Shown here: positions 20,839-26,055 of the stretch, piece after piece | Layout of the letters: the number at the start of each line of letters is the position of its first letter | How positions within the stretch are numbered: position 1 is the stretch's first letter | Origin: a virus | Reading direction: 5' to 3' (one strand) | DNA length: 26,055 nucleotides | Virus record (IMG/VR): IMGVR_UViG_3300027899_000933 | Span: 1-26,055 of that record | The notes under the pieces: generated by a model | The model's database searches: none | The model's input: the letters and a program-made list of their open reading frames with translations, nothing else | What the model was told of the DNA's origin: nothing | Position numbers and translations under genes: made by a program

Positions 20839-22434
20839 ATGAGTAAAGTAGTGCAATGGAAAAGGGGAAATACAGCGGCAGTTTCAAGCTATACTGGGCT
20901 TGATGGCGAGATTGTTATTAATTCTGAAGATCATACTCTTACACTTCACGATAACTTAACGCCCGGAGGCTGGACAGTGGGTGGCATAGCTACCAATATT
21001 GGTAATCTTTATGTAATTGACAATACTATATATTCCGCTAATACAGCCAATACCAGAATACAGATATCCACTGGTACTTATGCAGTTCATATAGATGGGG
21101 TGGCTATAGTTGTTGGGACAGACGATGGGCTCTTAATGCAACATTCAGCTAATAGTAATATTGCCACTCTGAGTACATCAGGGCGTGGCAATGGTAACAT
21201 ATCTATTGCTATTTCAGCAAATAGCAGTGCTCCTGGATTTGCAGTATCTCCACAGAACCAGGTGGGAATTCGTTCAGGTGTTATCAATGGTTTGGATATT
21301 GCCTATGGTGGCAATCTAGTACCAACCCAGTCAAACGTGCATACTATCGGAGACCCAAGCCATCTGGTCAGTGACATATTCATTGGTAACTCGATGTTCG
21401 TCAATGGCAGCACTGTTACCACGGTGGGCAATGCGTTAACTGTGAACGGCAACGCAATATATCCTTCAAATTTGAATATACAAAAAGTACTGGCCAACAA
21501 CACCACCACAGTCACCACTCTGGGTAACACAGATTTGAAAATCACCGCAACCAACGGAATTGAAGAATCCACTGTTAGGATGTGGGCCAACAGTGGAAAA
21601 ATGAGCTTTAACACACTGTCTGACGCTTTTGACTACAATTTCAACGGCTACGTCAGTAGTATTGGGTACATAGCTAGCGCAAGTGATCCTTATGGATATA
21701 GTTTCTATGATCCCGCAGAAGGATATTCGGGGTTAAGAAGTGTCCCGGCAGATGGGGTAACATACCTTTATTCGTACATTGCTATAGCACATGCAAACGT
21801 CGAAGTTGTAAAATTCATAGCCAACGGGATCACAGAGATGTACGGTGGGTTAGTTGTTTCTGTTGTGGGAAATGAGCACGGTACATTCCCCACAGCACCT
21901 GTGCAGTTCTACGATAATGTCGCATCTTACAGTCAGATAGTGCATCAGAATTTAAGCAATAGTCCTTTTGCTTCGACTGATATAGTGTTAACGGCAGACA
22001 ACGGCTCAGATACATCAGTGTACTTTGACCTGGGGATAGCTAGCAGCAGTTATGAATATCCCGGTGATACTGCATATTTTCCTAACGATTCATATCTACT
22101 AGCAATAGATGGTAACATATTAATTAATTCTGGCTCGGCTGGGAAAACGGTTAAAGTTGCAGTCGAAGGTCTAGCATTAGAAAATATTGTAGCAGAATTC
22201 AGTCCTGCCGTGTTCACTGTAAATAATATACAGACTGCCAACGTTACTGCCACAGGGTATGTTAAAACTGTTGTTGACACAGTGGGCAATTTGATCCCTG
22301 CTGATGATGTTGGTGTAGGTGCCAGAGCTTTTGTTACAGACGCAAACACCACGACCTTTGCCAGTGAGGTCAGTGGTGGCGGCGCGAATGCAGTTCCAGT
22401 GTTTTCAAATGGCACTGTGTGGTGCGTGGGTTAA
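20839..22434 (+). CDS. Large tail fibre protein with Mtd-like N-terminal domain
   Basis: A 531-residue protein. The first ~45 residues (VQWKRGNTAAVSSYTG, LDGEIVINSEDHTLTLHD, LTPGGW) match the short N-terminal domain found in the phage major tropism determinant and many tail fibres, which fixes the fibre to the baseplate. The rest is Ser/Thr/Asn/Gly-rich beta-type repeat, typical of trimeric fibre shafts, with a NGLDIAYGGNLVP segment. CAGGA at 20825-20829 is a distant ribosome binding site. It likely binds the host surface, together with the collagen fibres. Confidence 0.75.
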   Translation: MSKVVQWKRGNTAAVSSYTGLDGEIVINSEDHTLTLHDNLTPGGWTVGGIATNIGNLYVIDNTIYSANTANTRIQISTGTYAVHIDGVAIVVGTDDGLLMQHSANSNIATLSTSGRGNGNISIAISANSSAPGFAVSPQNQVGIRSGVINGLDIAYGGNLVPTQSNVHTIGDPSHLVSDIFIGNSMFVNGSTVTTVGNALTVNGNAIYPSNLNIQKVLANNTTTVTTLGNTDLKITATNGIEESTVRMWANSGKMSFNTLSDAFDYNFNGYVSSIGYIASASDPYGYSFYDPAEGYSGLRSVPADGVTYLYSYIAIAHANVEVVKFIANGITEMYGGLVVSVVGNEHGTFPTAPVQFYDNVASYSQIVHQNLSNSPFASTDIVLTADNGSDTSVYFDLGIASSSYEYPGDTAYFPNDSYLLAIDGNILINSGSAGKTVKVAVEGLALENIVAEFSPAVFTVNNIQTANVTATGYVKTVVDTVGNLIPADDVGVGARAFVTDANTTTFASEVSGGGANAVPVFSNGTVWCVG

Positions 22435-22439
22435 GATAA

Positions 22440-22447
22440 AATAAATA
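22440..22447 (+). promoter_or_regulatory. Late-type promoter octamer (AATAAATA)
   Basis: AATAAATA, fitting NATAAATA, lies just after the large fibre stop and 20 nt before the ATG of the gene at 22468, which has its own AGGA. A TATAAT at 22451-22456 is present without a matching -35 box. Confidence 0.4.
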
Positions 22448-22467
22448 AGATATAATAGGACTCAGAC

Positions 22468-22776
22468 ATGACATCGTATACCGTCGTAACTTCAACAGCA
22501 GTGAATGTGGCAGGTGCAACTACTAATATTAACAGCACAAAAGTCAAGGTAGTAGCAAATAACTCTTGTGTGTATGCAATTAATGCACCAGCAACATTAA
22601 CATCCAATGTTGGGCCCTTAATTCCTCAGAATATACCCACATACATTAATATGAATGGGTTAAATAATAAATTGAGTGTGCTACCGGCAGCTGGATTAAG
22701 CACAATAATCACTGTAACTGAAATGGGCACAGTGAGTAACAGCGGAGTGACTGGTTCGACTTATCGGCCAACATAA
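22468..22776 (+). CDS. Small Ser/Thr-rich virion protein
   Basis: A 102-residue beta-type protein rich in Thr, Val and Asn. Ala/Thr-rich strands repeat about every 10-12 residues, and the end is SGVTGSTYRPT. It lies in the fibre cluster behind a late-type octamer. Likely structural, such as a small head or fibre part, but the function is unknown. Confidence 0.6.
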   Translation: MTSYTVVTSTAVNVAGATTNINSTKVKVVANNSCVYAINAPATLTSNVGPLIPQNIPTYINMNGLNNKLSVLPAAGLSTIITVTEMGTVSNSGVTGSTYRPT

Positions 22777-22782
22777 TACATC

Positions 22783-24102
22783 ATGGCTAATCCAACAGAA
22801 ACAAATTATCGTCATCCATACCCAAATTATCAGCTGGGCGACCTAACCCAGGCCATGGACTATAACAATGCTGGTCAGCCTATACTCCGTGTCGGGGTCA
22901 ATTATGGTTCAAGTATAAACGGTGCTGGTAATACCAACGGGCAAATCGACGCATTTGGCCGTATGCGAGTAAGTGAACCATACACGTTGTTTGATACTAA
23001 AGCACGATATTACGATCATAACCAGTTTAGCAATAGTACTAGCGGTACCGCCACAATCACATATAATTCTAACTCTAGTACATATACTCTGACTGTGGGC
23101 TCTGGGCCCACAGATTCTATAATACGGGAGACCAAAAGAGTATTCCCATATCAGCCAGGTAAAAGTTTATTGATTCTAGCTACGTTTGCTATGAATACCC
23201 CCACTGCCAATCTTACACAACGAGTTGGGTTTAGCAGCAGAGATAACGGTATCTATTTTGAAGCAAATGGTACTATTTTGAACATGGTCATACGAAGTTC
23301 TAGTACTGGTGTGCTAACTGAAGAACGCATCCCACAGACTAGTTGGAACGTGGATACCCTTGACGGAACAGGGACCAGCGGTATTACTTTAGATGTTAGC
23401 CGAACACAAATATTTTACACTGATTTAGAATGGTTGGGAGTGGGTAGCGTTAGGACTGGGTTTGTTATAGATGGGCAATTTATCGTATGCCATATCTTCA
23501 ATCATGCCAACCAGGTGGGTAATACAACTACCTATATGGGAACAGCTACCTTGCCCATACGATACGAAATTTTTAACACTGGTACGGTCAGTGGCCCCAG
23601 TACTATGCGTCAAATTTGTTCAACAGTCATGAGTGAGGGCGGGTTTAATGAGCAGACAAATACAGAAACAGCGGGCACAGGTATTACACCCAAACGTTTA
23701 ACCACTGGTAACATTTCTTATCCAGTAGTTAGCATACGTTTGTCTAGTACACGGCTTGATAGTGTAGTTTTGCCAAGACAAGTTGACATCTTGAGTCCTT
23801 CTGTAAACTACTACCGTTGGGCATTGGTATTAAATCCTTCATTAACCAATGCTAATTGGACTGGAAATAGCAGTACAGGGGCTGTTCAGTTTGATACAAA
23901 TGCAACCGCAATCAGCGGAGGGTTAGAAGTAGCCAGCGGGTATGCCACTTCAAGAGACAGCTTGGAGCTAGGAGCAGGTCTATTTGCCCTACAACTGGGT
24001 CGTACATTGGCAAATGTCAGCGATGTTGTAACGCTCACGTTATCTGCAACTAATAACAATGCAGATGTATTGGCACAGATAGGGTGGCAGGAACTTACAT
24101 AA
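22783..24102 (+). CDS. Conserved-looking virion structural protein
   Basis: A 439-residue beta-rich protein. It includes a GQIDAFGRMRVSEPYTLFDTKARYYD-like block (about residues 50-75), a segment SIIRETKRVFPYQPGKSLLILATFAM, and a C-terminal LGRTLANVSDVVTLTLS block. I recall proteins with this N-terminal pattern as uncharacterised structural proteins in T4-like marine phages. Its stop overlaps the next late-type octamer. It could be a tail or neck fibre. A ribosome binding site is not obvious. Confidence 0.65.
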   Translation: MANPTETNYRHPYPNYQLGDLTQAMDYNNAGQPILRVGVNYGSSINGAGNTNGQIDAFGRMRVSEPYTLFDTKARYYDHNQFSNSTSGTATITYNSNSSTYTLTVGSGPTDSIIRETKRVFPYQPGKSLLILATFAMNTPTANLTQRVGFSSRDNGIYFEANGTILNMVIRSSSTGVLTEERIPQTSWNVDTLDGTGTSGITLDVSRTQIFYTDLEWLGVGSVRTGFVIDGQFIVCHIFNHANQVGNTTTYMGTATLPIRYEIFNTGTVSGPSTMRQICSTVMSEGGFNEQTNTETAGTGITPKRLTTGNISYPVVSIRLSSTRLDSVVLPRQVDILSPSVNYYRWALVLNPSLTNANWTGNSSTGAVQFDTNATAISGGLEVASGYATSRDSLELGAGLFALQLGRTLANVSDVVTLTLSATNNNADVLAQIGWQELT

Positions 24103-24105
24103 ATA
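24098..24105 (+). promoter_or_regulatory. Late-type promoter octamer (CATAAATA)
   Basis: CATAAATA fits NATAAATA and overlaps the stop codon of the gene before it. The next ATG is at 24129, 23 nt downstream, as in T4 late genes. Confidence 0.45.
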
Positions 24106-24128
24106 AAAGAATAACAGTAAGATAGTAC

Positions 24129-24551
24129 ATGAAAATTTCGGATTTAATTGGGAATTTGGTTGATATTTTTGGCGATCCCACGACTATGCCTGTGCAATCT
24201 CACATGAATATTAAAAATAGACCCAACGTCCAAGTCGAAAATCCAGAGTTAAACGATAATGCAGATACTACCACCATGGTAGGGCCTCTGCAACAAAAGT
24301 TAGAATTGCTAAAAAAAGCAGTGGATGTGGATAACATATATGATGAAGAATCCGCAGTTCAGCTACCCAAGGAATCTAATGCTGTCAATGTGACACTAAA
24401 TGTGCCTCCGGGAAAAAGCAATACCAAGATAGAATTAACGTTGAACAGTCCACCCGGAGAGATTGATGAGCTGGATCGTATCAAACGTATAGCAGGTGTG
24501 CCTACTGCTTCAATCTTTGACGCTGGTGATGACGAGCCATTAGACTCTTAA
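24129..24551 (+). CDS. Acidic protein of unknown function, likely virion-related
   Basis: A 140-residue acidic protein rich in Asp, Glu and Asn, with an N-terminal amphipathic helix (LIGNLVDIF), a central coiled-coil-like QQKLELLKKAVD and a C-terminal IDELDRIKRIAGVPTAS helix. No catalytic motif. It lies behind a late-type octamer between structural genes, which fits a scaffolding, assembly or fibre-linked protein. The role is inferred from position only. Confidence 0.55.
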   Translation: MKISDLIGNLVDIFGDPTTMPVQSHMNIKNRPNVQVENPELNDNADTTTMVGPLQQKLELLKKAVDVDNIYDEESAVQLPKESNAVNVTLNVPPGKSNTKIELTLNSPPGEIDELDRIKRIAGVPTASIFDAGDDEPLDS

Positions 24552-24562
24552 GGGAGTGGACA

Positions 24563-24943
24563 ATGGCAGGTAACGATTACACACAGGATTTTTTTACTAG
24601 TAGGCGTAATTTCGGGGACGGTGCTACCCGTGTGGGCGACACAGACCGTCTCTGGTATGATCCTCAGACTAACACCATACGAGTGGGCGACGGAAACCCC
24701 GGTGGCCGAATTGTCAGCGGCGGTGGCGGCTCGGGTGCTGCAAATGTGTCAGTTTATGGGCAGGGAGTTTTACTAACACCCACTGTGACCAGTTTAAATT
24801 TTGCAGGCAACGGTATAGTTGCAAATGCCGCAGGAAACGCAGTGACAGTCACAGTGGCTATATCATCTTATATATTTGACGGGGGTAATCCTTCGAGTGA
24901 TTACAGTGTCGGTCCGGCATTCGATTGCGGAGGAGTAACTTAA
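24563..24943 (+). CDS. Small fibre-like virion protein
   Basis: A 126-residue protein with a GGGAG ribosome binding site. The first half contains [22 protein letters not shown] and IRVGDG, the kind of short beta-fold used at the base of phage fibres; the second half is Gly/Val/Asn-rich beta. It sits directly before the second collagen-like fibre (one base apart), so it may be a base or adaptor for it. Confidence 0.6.
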   Translation: MAGNDYTQDFFTSRRNFGDGATRVGDTDRLWYDPQTNTIRVGDGNPGGRIVSGGGGSGAANVSVYGQGVLLTPTVTSLNFAGNGIVANAAGNAVTVTVAISSYIFDGGNPSSDYSVGPAFDCGGVT

Positions 24944-24944
24944 C

Positions 24945-26055
24945 ATGCCATTTATTCAACTACAATTTAGACGAGGGACTGCCGCAGAGTGGTCAGCAGC
25001 CAACCCAACACTAGCTTCTGGCGAAATGGGTATTGAAACTGACACTGACAAATTTAAACTAGGTGATGGCACTACACCATGGAACAGCCTAGCCTACGGT
25101 GGCATCGAGGGACCACAAGGGCCACAGGGTCCCATAGGAAATGTTGGCCCACAGGGGCCGCAAGGGCCATCAGGTGGACCACAGGGACCAACTGGTCCTC
25201 AGGGATCACAGGGCCCAACTGGTCCTCAGGGATCACAGGGCCCTCAAGGCATTCAGGGATCACAAGGTCCACAAGGTCCACGGGGCCCTACTGGTGCCGA
25301 TAGCACAGTACCAGGACCGCAGGGATCACAAGGACCACAAGGTCCACAAGGCCCACAGGGCATTCAGGGTTCACAGGGCCCTCAAGGCATTCAGGGATCA
25401 CAAGGACCACAAGGACCAACTGGGCTGCAAGGACCACAAGGACCACAAGGACCAATCGGGCCTATAGGTAATACTGGCGCACAAGGTCCACAAGGCCCAC
25501 AGGGCATTCAGGGTTCACAGGGCCCTCAAGGCATTCAGGGATCACAAGGTCCACAAGGTCCACGGGGCCCTACTGGTGCCGATAGCACAGTACCAGGACC
25601 GCAGGGATCACAAGGCCCACAGGGCATTCAGGGACCACAAGGACCAACTGGTCCGCAGGGCATTCAGGGACCACAAGGACCACGTGGCCCACAAGGTCCC
25701 CAAGGCCCACAGGGGCCGCAGGGCATTCAGGGATCACAGGGCCCACAGGGGCCGCAAGGACCAATTGGAATTCAGGGGCCGCAAGGACCAACTGGTCCGC
25801 AGGGCATTCAGGGATCACAAGGGCCACAGGGCCCGCAAGGACCAATTGGAATTCAGGGGCCGCAAGGACCAACTGGGCCGCAGGGCATTCAGGGATCACA
25901 GGGCCCACAGGGGCCGCAAGGACCAATTGGAATTCAGGGGCCGCAAGGACCAACTGGTCCGCAGGGCATTCAGGGATCACAAGGGCCACAGGGCCCGCAA
26001 GGACCAATTGGAATTCAGGGGCCGCAAGGACCACGTGGCCCACAAGGGCCACAGG
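24945..26055 (+). CDS. Second collagen-like tail fibre protein (3' partial)
   Basis: The frame opens at ATG 24945 and has no stop before the window edge (at least 370 residues). The N-terminal ~55 residues ([39 protein letters not shown]) read as an Mtd-type fibre base domain. From residue ~56 on it is Gly-X-Y triplets ([12 protein letters not shown]), i.e. a long trimeric collagen-like shaft, interrupted by GADSTVPGP (twice) and GNVGPQ/GNTGAQ. The end and any tip domain lie outside. It carries 101-bp and 81-bp DNA repeats, so its length may vary between strains. Confidence 0.85.
   Translation, partial: MPFIQLQFRRGTAAEWSAANPTLASGEMGIETDTDKFKLGDGTTPWNSLAYGGIEGPQGPQGPIGNVGPQGPQGPSGGPQGPTGPQGSQGPTGPQGSQGPQGIQGSQGPQGPRGPTGADSTVPGPQGSQGPQGPQGPQGIQGSQGPQGIQGSQGPQGPTGLQGPQGPQGPIGPIGNTGAQGPQGPQGIQGSQGPQGIQGSQGPQGPRGPTGADSTVPGPQGSQGPQGIQGPQGPTGPQGIQGPQGPRGPQGPQGPQGPQGIQGSQGPQGPQGPIGIQGPQGPTGPQGIQGSQGPQGPQGPIGIQGPQGPTGPQGIQGSQGPQGPQGPIGIQGPQGPTGPQGIQGSQGPQGPQGPIGIQGPQGPRGPQGPQ
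25233..25333 (+). repeat. 101-bp exact direct repeat, copy 1
   Basis: Identical to 25515-25615, 282 bp downstream (94 codons), so the frame is kept. It encodes a GADSTVPGP break in the Gly-X-Y pattern. The exact match suggests a recent duplication or gene conversion inside the fibre gene. Confidence 0.8.
25515..25615 (+). repeat. 101-bp exact direct repeat, copy 2
   Basis: Identical to 25233-25333; see that entry. The pair brackets a 282-bp unit. Confidence 0.8.
25731..26054 (+). repeat. 81-bp tandem repeats, four copies, alternating variants
   Basis: Units start at 25731, 25812, 25893 and 25974 (81 bp, 27 codons, nine Gly-X-Y triplets). Units 1 and 3 share one spelling of the shaft (GGATCACAGGGCCCACAGGG) and units 2 and 4 another (GGATCACAAGGGCCACAGGG), so the true period is a 162-bp pair. 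Unit 4 changes near its end. This points to duplication of a two-unit block. Confidence 0.85.

Noticed and set aside
22451-22456. TATAAT upstream of the gene at 22468 as a sigma70 promoter
   Set aside because: No -35 match 16-18 nt upstream; the overlapping AATAAATA is the better candidate.
25233-26054. CRISPR-like tandem repeats
   Set aside because: The repeats are in frame and coding, with no unique spacers; they encode Gly-X-Y triplets.

Overview
The window looks like part of the genome of a tailed, T4-like (myovirus-type) bacteriophage, most likely marine. The evidence is a UvsW-type recombination helicase, a block of short overlapping conserved-looking phage genes, a possible clamp-loader small subunit, exact or near matches to the T4/cyanophage late-promoter octamer (NATAAATA), a phage tRNA-Arg(UCU) with encoded CCA, and a long tail-fibre region with collagen-like proteins. 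The host cannot be read from the sequence. A heme oxygenase plus bilin reductase pair resembles the ho/pcyX cassettes known from uncultured oceanic phages, which suggests seawater but not necessarily a cyanobacterial host.

Layout. (1) 1-1735: end of an unknown gene, a short TilS-like tRNA-lysidine ligase, three small genes (one zinc-ribbon-like), then a sigma70-type promoter and tRNA-Arg(UCU). (2) 1739-3882: a possible minus-strand small gene behind an exact T4 late-promoter octamer, a kinase-only polynucleotide kinase, an NAD synthetase, and a GNAT-like protein behind a second exact late octamer. (3) 3891-8895: a tightly packed sugar cluster of glycosyltransferase-like protein, RmlD-like SDR, RmlB-type 4,6-dehydratase, RfbH-type 3-dehydratase (active-site His and iron-sulfur cysteines visible) and a shortened two-gene thiamine-diphosphate enzyme. 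(4) 8900-10587: three genes, each with its own close-to-consensus sigma70-type promoter, ending in an AAA+ ATPase and a strong intrinsic terminator. (5) 10616-11807: heme oxygenase and ferredoxin-dependent bilin reductase. (6) 11839-18085: replication and recombination block with a HARP-like protein, UvsW, small conserved-looking proteins, an SGNH-like hydrolase, a gp62-like protein, a zinc-finger protein and a miniature DnaE (Pol III alpha)-like protein. (7) 18089-18481: one minus-strand gene. (8) 18522-26055: virion fibre region, including two collagen-like fibres; the second runs off the window and contains 81-bp tandem repeats in an alternating 162-bp pattern.

How it may fit together. Early/middle genes (tRNA tools, NAD supply, nucleotide repair, AAA+ ATPase) appear to use host-like promoters of the form TTGnnn-N17-TATAAT. 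Several genes at or near structural loci have NATAAATA upstream. The sugar cluster could make an unusual deoxy- or branched sugar for a virion, DNA or host-surface glycan. The bilin pair would turn heme into biliverdin and then a reduced bilin. The points most worth following are the mini-DnaE protein, the sugar cluster with its cut-down thiamine enzyme, and the bilin cassette. All family calls come from motifs read by eye; no database search was run.
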